Part shown: piece by piece, positions 41,579 to 50,836 of the stretch
Layout of the letters: the number at the start of each line of letters is the position of its first letter
Numbering within the stretch: position 1 is the stretch's first letter
NCBI GenBank assembly: GCA_963769585.1
Contig: CAVYMJ010000006.1
Span: 1,674,001-1,738,000, forward strand
Direction of reading: 5' to 3'
Length of the DNA: 64,000 nt
From: SSC3 sp963769585
GTDB taxonomy: Bacteria > Actinomycetota > Actinomycetes > Propionibacteriales > Nocardioidaceae
The notes under the pieces: generated by a model
What the model was told of the DNA's origin: nothing
Databases searched by the model: none
Seen by the model: the letters and a program-made list of their open reading frames with translations, nothing else
Translations under genes and position numbers: made by a program

Positions 41579-42264
41579 GGCCGGAGCCGGATCAGGCCGG
41601 CAAGACGACCGGCGCCGTCACCGTCGCGCCGGAAGGAGTGCAGGTCCGCGCTCTCGCGGGTGCAGGGCCCGACCAGGACGACCTCGACTCCGTCCGCGTG
41701 CAGCTGGGCTACGACTCCCGCGCCCAGGTCGATCGACGCCGTGCCCCACGAGGTCTCCCCGTGAGCCTGTGGGACCAGCCGCGCCACCTCGTCCCGCATC
41801 ACGTCAGGGACCTCGTAGCAAAGCCCACAGATGTGCGGCCCGAGCCAGGCGCGAATCGAGACTGCGCCACGAAGGCGGAGCGCGGCGAGGGTGCGGGGGA
41901 CGACGCCGGCCACGAGCCCCTTGCGCCCGGCATGGGCGGCAGCAATGACACCGCGCTCCGAATCGGCGAGCAGGACGGGGACGCAGTCGGCGGCCCGCAC
42001 CATGAGGGCGACGCCGACCTGGTCGGTGACGAGTCCGTCGCAGACGGCTGCGGGACCGGCGTCCGGGCCGTCGACGACGAGGACGTCAGCGCCGTGCACC
42101 TGTCGCATGCCGTACAACGGCCCGCCGTCGCTGAACGCTGCGGAGACCCTGCGGAGGTTCTCCGCCACGGCCTGCGGATCGTCCTCTCCCTCCAGGGCGA
42201 GGTTGAGCGTGCCGTAGGTGCCTGTGCTCACGCCGCCGTGCCGGTCGGTGAAAGCCACCTCCAC
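41575..42264 (-). CDS. pgeF: YfiH/PgeF-family protein (multicopper-oxidase-fold, peptidoglycan editing factor type)
   Basis: 229 aa from GTG 42264. Motifs are FTDRHGGVS, LYGMRQVHGADV, VRAADCVPVLLAD, AAHAGRKGLVAGV and GPHICGLCYEV. Members act on purine nucleosides or prevent wrong amino acids in peptidoglycan precursors. Conserved-looking residues LFGYQDVDRAV precede the GTG and a GAGAGGA site lies before a CTG at 42294, so the real start may be that CTG. It lies between ftsZ and yggS, the usual dcw place. Confidence 0.92.
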   Translation of the reverse strand: MEVAFTDRHGGVSTGTYGTLNLALEGEDDPQAVAENLRRVSAAFSDGGPLYGMRQVHGADVLVVDGPDAGPAAVCDGLVTDQVGVALMVRAADCVPVLLADSERGVIAAAHAGRKGLVAGVVPRTLAALRLRGAVSIRAWLGPHICGLCYEVPDVMRDEVARLVPQAHGETSWGTASIDLGAGVVAQLHADGVEVVLVGPCTRESADLHSFRRDGDGAGRLAGLIRLRP

Positions 42265-42335
42265 GGCACGGTCGACGTCCTGGTAGCCGAACAGGCCGGT
42301 GTTCCTCTCAGCTCTGACTGCTGCTCCTGGCGCTG

Positions 42336-43538
42336 CTACTTCAAGAAGTCGGGTACGTCGAGCTCGTCGTCCTCGAACTGAACCTGACGTGGCGGCTGCG
42401 CGGGCGCTGCCTGCTGCGGGACCGGCCTGCTGGCCTGCTGTGCGGGGGCGGGGCTCGCCTGCTTGGGCGGGGCTCCGTTGCCACCGGCACGCTCGGCGGC
42501 CAGTGCCTGCGCCGCCGCGCGTACCTCTTCCTGGGTCTGCTGCTTGGCTGGCTCGCGTCTCAGCCCGCTGCCCGAGTCGCGTCGCTTGGGAGCACCACCG
42601 TCGAAACCGGCCGCGATCACCGTGACTCGGACCTCGTCGCCGAGCGCATCGTCGATCACGGCTCCGAAGATGATGTTCGCCTCCGCGTGGGCGGACTGGG
42701 AGACCAGCGCCGCAGCCTCGTTGATCTCGAAGAGCCCGAGGTCCGAGCCCCCGGCGATGGAGAGCAGTACGCCGTGCGCGCCGTCGATCGAGGCCTCGAG
42801 CAGGGGGCTGGAGACGGCCATCTCGGCAGCAGCCACGGCGCGGTCCTCGCCGCGAGCCGAACCGATCCCCATCAGCGCGGAGCCGGCGTTGCTCATCACC
42901 GACTTGACGTCGGCGAAGTCCAGGTTGATCAGGCCGGGGGTGGTGATCAGGTCGGTGATCCCCGAGACACCTTGCAGCAGCACCTGGTCGGCCTGCTTGA
43001 AGGCGTCGAGGATCGACACGTTGCGGTCACTGATCGACAGCAGCCGGTCGTTGGGAATGACAATGAGGGTGTCGACCTCGTCGCGGAGCTGGGCGATGCC
43101 TTCCTCGGCCTGGTTCGCACGACGGCGCCCCTCGAACGAGAACGGCCGGGTAACCACGCCGATCGTGAGCGCCCCGAGCGAGCGGGCGATCCGCGCCACC
43201 ACGGGCGCACCCCCGGTGCCCGTCCCGCCACCCTCGCCAGCGGTCACGAAGACCATGTCGGCGCCCTTGATGACCTCTTCGATCTCCTCGGCATGGTCCT
43301 CGGCCGCCTTGCCACCCACGTCCGGGTTGGCGCCGGCCCCGAGGCCGCGGGTGAGCTCGCGGCCGATGTCGAGCTTCACGTCGGCGTCGCTCATCAGCAG
43401 CGCCTGGGCATCGGTGTTGATCGCGATGAACTCGACACCCTTGAGTCCGACCTCGATCATCCGGTTGACGGCGTTGACGCCACCTCCACCGATACCTACG
43501 ACCTTGATCACGGCCAGGTAGTTCTGCGGTGCTGCCAC
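42336..43538 (-). CDS. ftsZ: cell division GTPase FtsZ
   Basis: 400 aa tubulin homologue forming the Z ring. The GTP tubulin signature is GEGGGTGTGG (~101-110), preceded by VVGIGGGGVNAVNRM; the T7 loop is in INLDFADVKSVM. A Pro/Gln/Ala-rich linker leads to the C-terminal peptide ELDVPDFLK that binds SepF and other partners. GTG 43538 has AGAGGGACC. A 211-bp upstream gap carries an inverted repeat and a -35-like box, so ftsZ has its own promoter. Confidence 0.98.
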   Translation of the reverse strand: MAAPQNYLAVIKVVGIGGGGVNAVNRMIEVGLKGVEFIAINTDAQALLMSDADVKLDIGRELTRGLGAGANPDVGGKAAEDHAEEIEEVIKGADMVFVTAGEGGGTGTGGAPVVARIARSLGALTIGVVTRPFSFEGRRRANQAEEGIAQLRDEVDTLIVIPNDRLLSISDRNVSILDAFKQADQVLLQGVSGITDLITTPGLINLDFADVKSVMSNAGSALMGIGSARGEDRAVAAAEMAVSSPLLEASIDGAHGVLLSIAGGSDLGLFEINEAAALVSQSAHAEANIIFGAVIDDALGDEVRVTVIAAGFDGGAPKRRDSGSGLRREPAKQQTQEEVRAAAQALAAERAGGNGAPPKQASPAPAQQASRPVPQQAAPAQPPRQVQFEDDELDVPDFLK

Positions 43539-43602
43539 GGCAGGTCCCTCTCGCTGATAGCTGCTGAAATTCTGGTTCGGGGAAGTGGCGCTCCGCCGGC
43601 CG

Positions 43603-43640
43603 AACTCTAACCTTGAAGTAGAGGGTTATAGTTATGTCAA
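43603..43640 (-). promoter_or_regulatory. inverted repeat and -35-like box upstream of ftsZ
   Basis: Minus strand TTGACA (43640-43635) is followed at once by AACTATAACC (43633-43624), 11 nt, and GGTTAGAGTT (43612-43603), an imperfect 10-bp inverted repeat. It is about 65-100 bp before the ftsZ GTG in an AT-richer patch. No clean -10 at 16-18 nt was found, so the exact promoter is uncertain. Confidence 0.5.
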
Positions 43641-43749
43641 CCTCGCGCCTGACAACGAAGTTAGGTCACACACATCAGGGGCTGCGGCAGACACGCCGTA
43701 CTGACGGTCAGTTTGTGCCGGGCCGGTCGATCCGGCTGCGCCGCGGCCT

Positions 43750-44517
43750 TCAGCGGAGGGTGACAGTCGGTTTGCCCGGCACCGCGACGTTGTAGCGCAA
43801 GGCGTCGGGCTTGGCCTTCAGCAGTGGCTCCAGCACTCGGACCTTGTTCGCGGACTCGTCGGCACTCCCCCAGATCACGGTCGCACCGCCGCGCAACCTC
43901 AACGAGATCTCGTCGACAGTGTTGACGTCGAGGTAGTCGACACGCTTGGCCAACGAAGCCGGGAGCGCCGACACGATCGTGGCGGCCTGTGCCAACGCGT
44001 CGGTGGAGGTGGTGGCCTGCATCCGGACCAGCGGCATGCCGGCGGGCCGCGTCGCGTACTCGCGGAACAGGATCCCGGTGTCGTCCAGACCCAGGAGCCG
44101 GCCCTCCTTGTCCACGACCGCGACGGCCTCACGTTCAGTGACGTCGATACACACCTCGTGCGGCCAGCAGCGTGAGACCTCGACCTCCTTGACAGCCACG
44201 AGGTCCTCGATGCGCGCCTGGATCGCGTCAGTGTCGATCTTGGCCAAGGGGTCCCCCAGCGGCACTTTGGCCAGTTCGCGCACCTTGGCCGGGCTGACCA
44301 CGGAGGTGCCCGTCACCTGCACACTGCGGACCTCGAGAACCGAGGAGAAGAAGAACAGCCAGACCAGGCCGGCCACCGACGCGATGACCGCGAGGGTGAG
44401 GAGCAGGGGTCGCAGAGCAAGGAGCCGGCGAACCCTGCGGCGGCGGGCGAACCTCTTGCGGGCGATCTGGATGGTCTCCTCCTCCGGAGACCTCGCGGGA
44501 GCGGACCGCAGCTTCAT
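43750..44517 (-). CDS. ftsQ: cell division protein FtsQ/DivIB
   Basis: 255 aa. Basic cytosolic N-terminus (ARKRFARRRRVRR), one TM helix (~37-56, LLLTLAVIASVAGLVWLFFF), a POTRA domain (LEVRSVQVTGTSVVSPAKVRELAKVPLGDPL) and the FtsQ beta domain ending NVAVPGKPTVTLR. It bridges FtsL/FtsI and the periplasmic side of the divisome. ATG 44517 overlaps murC as ATGA. Confidence 0.96.
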   Translation of the reverse strand: MKLRSAPARSPEEETIQIARKRFARRRRVRRLLALRPLLLTLAVIASVAGLVWLFFFSSVLEVRSVQVTGTSVVSPAKVRELAKVPLGDPLAKIDTDAIQARIEDLVAVKEVEVSRCWPHEVCIDVTEREAVAVVDKEGRLLGLDDTGILFREYATRPAGMPLVRMQATTSTDALAQAATIVSALPASLAKRVDYLDVNTVDEISLRLRGGATVIWGSADESANKVRVLEPLLKAKPDALRYNVAVPGKPTVTLR

Positions 44518-45941
44518 AGGCCGGCCTGTTCACGCTCGGCAAGAAGCTCGAGCACCTCCGGGCCGACCAGCGTGATGTCTCCCGCCCCGAGCGTGATCAC
44601 CAGGTCGCCGGGCTGCACGCGCTCGACCAGGCGCATCGGCGCCCGCGACCAGGACGGCTCGAAGCAGACCCGGTCCGCAGCAAGCGGGACGTTCTGCGCG
44701 ACCAGATTGCCGTTGACCCCCGGCTCGGGATCCTCACGGGCGACGTACACGTCCATCACCACGACCTCGTCGGCCGCCCCGAGCTCGCGACCCATCGCCG
44801 CCCCGAAGAGCTTGGTCCGAGACACCAGGTGCGGCTGGAACGCGACGACGACACGACCCCGACCAGCCAGCGAGCGCGCGGCCTGTAGGTCGCCCTTGAT
44901 CTCGTTGGGCATGTGCGCATAGCTGTCGTAGACCCGGACCCCGGCCGCCTCGCCCTTGTACTCCATCCGGCGCCGGGTGCCCGTGTAGGCCTGCAGCCCC
45001 CGCTTCAGGTCGGTGAACGAGAAGCCGAGCTCGAGCCCGGCAGCGAGCGCGGCCATGGCGTCCAGGACGTAATGGCGACCGGGGATCTGCAAGGTGATGT
45101 CGCCCAGCCGACGGCCACGCTCGACCACGGTGAACTGAGAGGCCGAACCGGCGAAGACCAGCCCGTCGCAACGAAGGTCCGCCTCCTCGGCCTCGCCCAC
45201 GCCGATGACCCTCAGCCCCTTCGCCCGCGCCTGCTCCGCCAGGTCCGCGGCTCCGTCGTCGTCGACACAGCAGACCAGGAAGCCATCGGCGGCGATCCTG
45301 TCCAGGAACGTGGTGAAGGCAGCCCGGTACGCCTCCTCGGTGCCGTAGAGGTCGAGGTGGTCGGCCTCCACGTTGGTCACCAGGGCGCCGTACGGCGAGT
45401 AGACCAGGAACGCGCCGTCGGACTCGTCCGCCTCAGCCACGAAGATGTCGCCGCTTCCGTCATGAGCGTTGGAGCCCGACTCGTTGAGCTCGCCGCCGAT
45501 CGCGAACGACGGGTCCGCGGCGCAGTGCTGCAGGGCCACGGTGAGCAGGGAGGTCGTGGTCGTCTTGCCGTGCGTACCCGCGACGGCTACAACGCGCCGG
45601 CCCTGCATCACCGAGTCGAGGGCGGCGCTGCGGGGCAGCAGGCGCAGTCCTTGGGCGATCGCCTCGACGACCTCAGGGTTGTCCTCACGCACCGCAGTGG
45701 AGACCACCACCGAGTCCACGTCACGCACCTGCTCGGCCTTGTGGCCGACGTGGACCCGTGCTCCCAGCGCCCTGAGGGCCTCGACCGCGCGGGACTCCTT
45801 GGCATCGGAGCCGCTCACAGCGATACCGCGTGCCAGCATGATCCGGGCGATCCCGGACAGTCCGGCCCCACCGATTCCGACGAAGTGCACCCGACCCAAC
45901 GCGGCCGCCGGAAGCAGGTCATCGGGGACCGGGACGATCAT
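44514..45941 (-). CDS. murC: UDP-N-acetylmuramate--L-alanine ligase
   Basis: 475 aa. N-terminal UDP-binding motif HFVGIGGAGLSGIARIM. ATP loop GTHGKTTTT (122-130). It adds L-Ala to UDP-MurNAc, the first Mur ligase step. It overlaps murG by 4 bp (ATGA) and ftsQ by 4 bp. Confidence 0.97.
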   Translation of the reverse strand: MIVPVPDDLLPAAALGRVHFVGIGGAGLSGIARIMLARGIAVSGSDAKESRAVEALRALGARVHVGHKAEQVRDVDSVVVSTAVREDNPEVVEAIAQGLRLLPRSAALDSVMQGRRVVAVAGTHGKTTTTSLLTVALQHCAADPSFAIGGELNESGSNAHDGSGDIFVAEADESDGAFLVYSPYGALVTNVEADHLDLYGTEEAYRAAFTTFLDRIAADGFLVCCVDDDGAADLAEQARAKGLRVIGVGEAEEADLRCDGLVFAGSASQFTVVERGRRLGDITLQIPGRHYVLDAMAALAAGLELGFSFTDLKRGLQAYTGTRRRMEYKGEAAGVRVYDSYAHMPNEIKGDLQAARSLAGRGRVVVAFQPHLVSRTKLFGAAMGRELGAADEVVVMDVYVAREDPEPGVNGNLVAQNVPLAADRVCFEPSWSRAPMRLVERVQPGDLVITLGAGDITLVGPEVLELLAEREQAGL

Positions 45942-47014
45942 CTGGCCGCCGCCAGGATCATCCGGGCGAGCTTCTCGTCCGCATCACGCGGGATCAGGCT
46001 CGCCGCGGCGGCCCCCATCTTCAGCAGGCGGTCGGCATCGGCGACCAGGTCTGGCACGGTCGCGGCGATCCACTGGGCGGTCAGCGCGCTGTCGTCGACC
46101 AGGAGACCTCCGCCCGCGTCCACCACGGGGCGGGCGTTGAGCGCCTGTTCACCGTTCCCGATCGGTAGCGGCACGAAGATGGCGGGTAGCCCGACCGCGG
46201 CTGCCTCGGTCACGCTGCTTGCTCCGGCGCGGCACAGCACCAGGTCAGCGGCGGCGTACGCGAGATCCATCCGGTCGATGTACGGCAGCACGACGTACGG
46301 CGGCAGGCCGCTTGACCGTTGCACCGGCGCCTCGCCCTTGGGCCCCACCACGTGCAGTACCTGCACGCCGGCCTCGGCCAGGGCGGCCTCGGCACCGGAG
46401 ACGCACTGGTTCAGTCGGCGCGCGCCCTGCGAGCCTCCCGTCACCAACAGCGTGGGCAGGTGGGGGTCGAGCCCGAACTGGGCACGTGCCTCGGCGCGGA
46501 GCAGATCTCGGTCAAGTGTGGAGATCATCCGGCGGATGGGGAGGCCGACGTAGGTGGCGTTGCGAAGCGGTGTCGACGGGAACGAGGTGGCCACGTGCTT
46601 GGTGACCCGGGCACCGAGCCTGTTCCCGATCCCGGGAAGGGCGTTCTGCTCGTGGACGACCAGGGGCAGCCGCCGACGCCTCGCCCCGAAGTACGCCGGC
46701 ACCGAGACGTAGCCGCCGTACCCGACGATGACGTCGGGCTGTAAGCGGTCGACGATCTCCAGGGTGGCCTTCACGGCCCCGCGGAGCCTGCCGGGGACCC
46801 GGAGCAGCTCGACGGATGGCCTGCGCGGCAGCGGAACGGGCGGGATCAGCTCCAGCGGATAGCCGGCCTCGGGGACGACCCGGGTCTCGAGCCCACGCGC
46901 GGTGCCCAGACAGGTGATCTGGGTCGTCGGCTCGAGTCGGCGCAGCGCGTCCGCGGTCGCCAGCAGCGGGGAGGTGTGACCAGCCGTCCCACCTCCAGCC
47001 ATCAGAACCTTCAC
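45938..47014 (-). CDS. murG: UDP-GlcNAc transferase MurG (makes lipid II)
   Basis: 358 aa peripheral membrane glycosyltransferase (GT28). Motifs are LMAGGGTAGHTSPLLA, VGYGGYVSVPAYFGA, VVHEQNALPGIGNR, LVTGGSQGARRLN and CRAGASSVTEAAAVGLPAIFVPLP. It adds GlcNAc to lipid I. GTG 47014 has GAGAGG at 8 nt; the reading upstream overlaps ftsW and is not supported. Confidence 0.97.
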   Translation of the reverse strand: MKVLMAGGGTAGHTSPLLATADALRRLEPTTQITCLGTARGLETRVVPEAGYPLELIPPVPLPRRPSVELLRVPGRLRGAVKATLEIVDRLQPDVIVGYGGYVSVPAYFGARRRRLPLVVHEQNALPGIGNRLGARVTKHVATSFPSTPLRNATYVGLPIRRMISTLDRDLLRAEARAQFGLDPHLPTLLVTGGSQGARRLNQCVSGAEAALAEAGVQVLHVVGPKGEAPVQRSSGLPPYVVLPYIDRMDLAYAAADLVLCRAGASSVTEAAAVGLPAIFVPLPIGNGEQALNARPVVDAGGGLLVDDSALTAQWIAATVPDLVADADRLLKMGAAAASLIPRDADEKLARMILAAAR

Positions 47015-47027
47015 AGAGGACAGCCTC

Positions 47028-48287
47028 TCACCGACGCCCGCCCCAGCCGCCACCGGTGATGCCGGCCGGGCGCCGCCGCCGGCGAGCCTGCAGAGCCGCT
47101 TTGGCACCCGGCTCGGAGCGGGCGAAGGAGATCAGCAGGCCCAGCGCCACCAGGGACGGCAACAGCGCCGAGCCGCCGTAGGAGACCAGGGGGAGCGGGA
47201 TCCCGATGACCGGCAGCAGTGCGAGCACCATGCCGATGTTCACCATCATCTGGACGGTGAGCCAGACGGTGATGCCTGCGGCCATGTAGCGCACGAAGGG
47301 GTCCTGGGTGCGGATCGCCACCCGGACGCCTGCGTAGGCGATCGTCAGGAAGAGCGCCAGCACGAGCAGGGTGCCGACCATGCCCAGCTCCTCGCCCAGA
47401 ACCGCGAAGATGAAGTCGGTATGCGCGGCGGGGAGGTCACCCCACTTCTGCTGCGAGGCACCGATGCCCTTGCCGAAGATGCCGCCGGTGGACATCGCGA
47501 AGATGCCGTGAGCGGCCTGCCATCCCGCGTCGCCGAAGTCCTTGAACGGGTCTGCGAAGCTGGTCAGCCGGTCACGGCGCTCGGCATTGGTGGCTGCCAG
47601 GAAGAACGCCACGGTCCCGACGACGGCCAGTGCCCCGGCGAAGAGCCGGCTCGGGGCACCGACGACCCACAGCATGCCCAGGACGATGCCCATCAGCACG
47701 AGGCCGGTCCCGAGGTCGTGGCCGAGCACCACCAGGACGACGACGCTGGTGGCGACGGGGACGACGGGGAAGAGGGTGTGCCGCCAGTCGCCAAGCAGCC
47801 GCTCCTTCTTGGCGTACACGTCGGCGCACCACAGGATCACCGCAAGCTTGGCGATCTCGGAGGGCTGGATGAGCAACGGCCCCAGGGAGAGCCAGTTCTG
47901 GTTGCCGTTGACCGAAACACCCATCGAGGTCTGGGTCAGCGTCAGCAGCACGATGGCCACCAGGAGTGCGGGCCAGGCGAACGCCCTGACCACCTTGTGC
48001 GGCAGCCGGGAGGCGAGGAACGCGGCCGGAGCGGCCAGCACCACCCAGGTCAGCTGCTTGAGGAAGATCGCGTAGCTGTCGCCGTCGTTGAACCGGTAGG
48101 AGTAGACGCTCGATGCGCTGAGCACCATCATCAGCCCGATGGTCAGCAGCAGGCCAGCCGCACCTAGGAGCAGGTAGTACGACGCCAGCGGCCGGTCGAG
48201 GGTCGTCCTGATCGAGGCGACCCAGCCCGCCAGAGCCCCGCCGCGGCCGCCGGTCGGGCGACGCTGCTGGGTTGCCGTGGCCGTCAC
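47028..48287 (-). CDS. ftsW: SEDS peptidoglycan glycosyltransferase FtsW
   Basis: 419 aa with ten predicted TM helices. SEDS motifs: SVNGNQNWLSLGPLLIQPSEIAKLAVI, VVLGHDLGTGLVL, AAHTDFIFAVLGEELGMVG and GIPLPLVSYGGSALL. It polymerises lipid II with FtsI at the septum. The basic C-terminal tail (QARRRRRPAG) is cytosolic. GTG 48287, 30 bp after murD. Confidence 0.97.
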   Translation of the reverse strand: MTATATQQRRPTGGRGGALAGWVASIRTTLDRPLASYYLLLGAAGLLLTIGLMMVLSASSVYSYRFNDGDSYAIFLKQLTWVVLAAPAAFLASRLPHKVVRAFAWPALLVAIVLLTLTQTSMGVSVNGNQNWLSLGPLLIQPSEIAKLAVILWCADVYAKKERLLGDWRHTLFPVVPVATSVVVLVVLGHDLGTGLVLMGIVLGMLWVVGAPSRLFAGALAVVGTVAFFLAATNAERRDRLTSFADPFKDFGDAGWQAAHGIFAMSTGGIFGKGIGASQQKWGDLPAAHTDFIFAVLGEELGMVGTLLVLALFLTIAYAGVRVAIRTQDPFVRYMAAGITVWLTVQMMVNIGMVLALLPVIGIPLPLVSYGGSALLPSLVALGLLISFARSEPGAKAALQARRRRRPAGITGGGWGGRR

Positions 48288-48317
48288 GTCGAGTCTCCCC
48301 TGCCAGTCCGGCTACTC

Positions 48318-49769
48318 CTACGAGGGCGTCTCCCCCAGCCGGCGTACCGACTCGGCGAAGGCGTCCCCGCGGGCGCCGTAGTTCGCGAACATGTCCATGG
48401 AGGCACAGCCCGGAGCCAGCAGCACCGTGTCGCCAGGCTCGGCGAAGTCGGCAGCAGCCCGGACCACACGGTCCATGACAGAAGTCTCGCTGCCCTCGAT
48501 CGCGATCACCGGGACCTCGGGCGCGTGTCGCGCAAGAGCGTCGGCGATGACGGCGCGGTCCTGTCCGAGCAGGACCACCGCACGCAGCCTGCCGCGCGTC
48601 GCCTTCACCAGCGCGTCGAAGCTGGCGCCCTTGGCCAGACCGCCGGCGATCCAGACCACCGGCGAGTACGCCGACAGCGACGACTGCGCGGCGTGGGGGT
48701 TGGTGGCCTTGCTGTCGTCGACGAAGCGGACGCCCTTCAAGGTGGTGACCTCGGCGATGCGATGCCCGTCTGGCTCGAAGGACCTGAGCCCGTCACGAAC
48801 TGCCGTCGTCGGTACGCCCAGGGACCTGGCCAGCGCCGCCGCAGCCAGTGCGTTCGCGATGAAGTGCGGTGCCGGCGACGCAAGGTCCGCGACATTGCAC
48901 AGCTCGGCTGCGTTGTGCTCACGCATCTCGACGAACGCCCGGTCCGCCAGGATGTCGTCCACCACCCCCACCATGCCGACCGCTGGCATGCCGAGGGTGA
49001 ACCCGATCGCCCGAGCGCCCTCCATCACATCGGCCTCACGGACCAGATACTCGGTGGTCTCGTCCTGGACGTTGTAGACGCAGGCGTGCCGGACACCCTC
49101 GTAGATCCGGCCCTTGTCTGCGGCGTACTCCTGCATGCCCGGGTACCAGTCGAGGTGGTCCTCTGCCACGTTGAGGACGGCCGCGGAGTCACAGGCCATG
49201 GAGGAGGTGTAGTGCAACTGGTAGCTGGACAGCTCGACGGCGTACACGTCGTACGGCTGGGGGTCCATCACTGCCTCGACGATCGGCAGCCCCACGTTTC
49301 CGCAGGCGACGCTGCGCAGCCCGGCGGCTCTGAGGATCGAGTCCAGCATCTGCACCGTGGTGGTCTTGCCGTTGGTGCCGGTGACGCCGAGCCACGGCGC
49401 GGAGTGGTTCGGGTCGCGCAGCCGCCAGGCAAGCTCGACCTCACCCCAGATGGGAATGCCGCGGTCCGCGGCCTGCTGCAACAGCGGTGAGGTGGGTTTC
49501 CAGCCCGGCGAGGTCACGACCACGTCCACGTCGTCAGGCAACGTCAGGGTCGTGCCAGGACCGAGACGTACGTCGGCCCCCAGGATCTGGAGGATCGTGG
49601 CCTTCTCGGCACGGTCCCCCGCGTCTGACTCGTCCAACGCCACCACGTGCGCGCCGACGTGGGTGAGGTTGTCTGCGGCGGCGAAGCCGGAGACGCCCAT
49701 GCCTGCTACCACGGCCCGAACGCCGTCCCACGAGTCGTGGCGGCCGAGCTCGCCAAGGCTCCTGCTCAC
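48318..49769 (-). CDS. murD: UDP-MurNAc-L-Ala--D-Glu ligase
   Basis: 483 aa. N-terminal Rossmann VVAGMGVSGFAAADNL, ATP loop VTGTNGKTTTVQML, and the ligase motifs LNVAEDHLDWYPGMQEYAADK and VDDSKATNPHAA. It adds D-Glu. GTG 49769 overlaps the mraY stop as GTGA; a longer upstream reading runs through mraY and is rejected. Confidence 0.97.
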   Translation of the reverse strand: MSRSLGELGRHDSWDGVRAVVAGMGVSGFAAADNLTHVGAHVVALDESDAGDRAEKATILQILGADVRLGPGTTLTLPDDVDVVVTSPGWKPTSPLLQQAADRGIPIWGEVELAWRLRDPNHSAPWLGVTGTNGKTTTVQMLDSILRAAGLRSVACGNVGLPIVEAVMDPQPYDVYAVELSSYQLHYTSSMACDSAAVLNVAEDHLDWYPGMQEYAADKGRIYEGVRHACVYNVQDETTEYLVREADVMEGARAIGFTLGMPAVGMVGVVDDILADRAFVEMREHNAAELCNVADLASPAPHFIANALAAAALARSLGVPTTAVRDGLRSFEPDGHRIAEVTTLKGVRFVDDSKATNPHAAQSSLSAYSPVVWIAGGLAKGASFDALVKATRGRLRAVVLLGQDRAVIADALARHAPEVPVIAIEGSETSVMDRVVRAAADFAEPGDTVLLAPGCASMDMFANYGARGDAFAESVRRLGETPS

Positions 49770-50836
49770 GTGCCCGCGACCCACTCCGCGTAGAAGACTC
49801 CCAGTCCGGTCGCGACGCAGAGCCCGGTGATGATCCAGAACCGAATGACCACCGTGATCTCGTCCCAGCCCTTCAGCTCGAAGTGGTGGTGCAACGGGGC
49901 CATCCGGAACATCCGCTTTCCCTTGGTGGCCTTGAAGTACCCGACCTGAAGGATCACCGAGAGGGTCTGGGTGACGAAGAGACCACCGAGGATGACCAGC
50001 AGGAACTCCGTGCGGGTCAGGATGGCCAGGCCCGCGAGTGCACCCCCGAGCGAGAGTGACCCGGTGTCTCCCATGAAGATCTTCGCCGGTGAGGCGTTCC
50101 ACCAGAGGAACCCGAAGCACGCGCCGGTCAGCGCGGCGCAGACGATCGCCAGGTCGAGGGGGTCGCGCACCTCATAACACTTGGCATAGGTGATGTCGCT
50201 CTGGCCGCACCACTGGTTGTTCTGCCAGATGTTGACCAGCGTGTAGGCGCCGAAGACCATCGTCGACGCGCCCGTCGCCAGGCCGTCCAGGCCGTCGGAC
50301 AGGTTCACCGCGTTCGACGTACCAGCGATGATCAGGACGATCAGCAAGATGACCAGGATCGTCGGCAGGGTCCAGGTCTCCAGGTCGCGGGTGAAGGAGA
50401 TCGCTCGGGACGCCGGGCTCTTGCCACGCTCGTCGGGGAAGTTCAGAGCCAGCACGGCGAAGATCACAGCGACCAGCGTCTGACCCAGCATCTTGGCCTT
50501 GCTGCGCAGGCCCAGGCTGCGCTGCTTGGAGACCTTGATGTAGTCGTCGATGAAACCGACGAGCCCGAGCCCGCAGAACAGGAAGAGCAGCAGCATCGCC
50601 GACACTGTCGGCTCTCGCCAGGTGATCAGCTTGGCCAGGAAGTAGGCCAGCACCACCGAGATGATGATGACCCCGCCACCCATCGTGGGCGTACCGCGCT
50701 TGGTGTGGTGAGTGGTCGGACCGTCGTCGCGGATCAGCTGGCCGTAGCCCTTGGCCACCAGGAAGCGGATAGCGACCCTGGTCCCGAGCAGCGTGAAGAT
50801 GAGGGACAGGCCTCCGGCCAGCAGGATCGCTCTCAC
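49766..50836 (-). CDS. mraY: phospho-MurNAc-pentapeptide transferase (makes lipid I)
   Basis: 356 aa with ten TM helices. Signature motifs: PTMGGGVIII, GFIDDYIKV, NLSDGLDGLATG, FMGDTGSLSLGG and the HHHFELKGW loop. It transfers P-MurNAc-pentapeptide to undecaprenyl phosphate. A short NQWCGQSDITYAKCYE insert lies in an extracellular loop, with two cysteines. GTG 50836 overlaps murF as GTGA. Confidence 0.97.
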   Translation of the reverse strand: MRAILLAGGLSLIFTLLGTRVAIRFLVAKGYGQLIRDDGPTTHHTKRGTPTMGGGVIIISVVLAYFLAKLITWREPTVSAMLLLFLFCGLGLVGFIDDYIKVSKQRSLGLRSKAKMLGQTLVAVIFAVLALNFPDERGKSPASRAISFTRDLETWTLPTILVILLIVLIIAGTSNAVNLSDGLDGLATGASTMVFGAYTLVNIWQNNQWCGQSDITYAKCYEVRDPLDLAIVCAALTGACFGFLWWNASPAKIFMGDTGSLSLGGALAGLAILTRTEFLLVILGGLFVTQTLSVILQVGYFKATKGKRMFRMAPLHHHFELKGWDEITVVIRFWIITGLCVATGLGVFYAEWVAGT

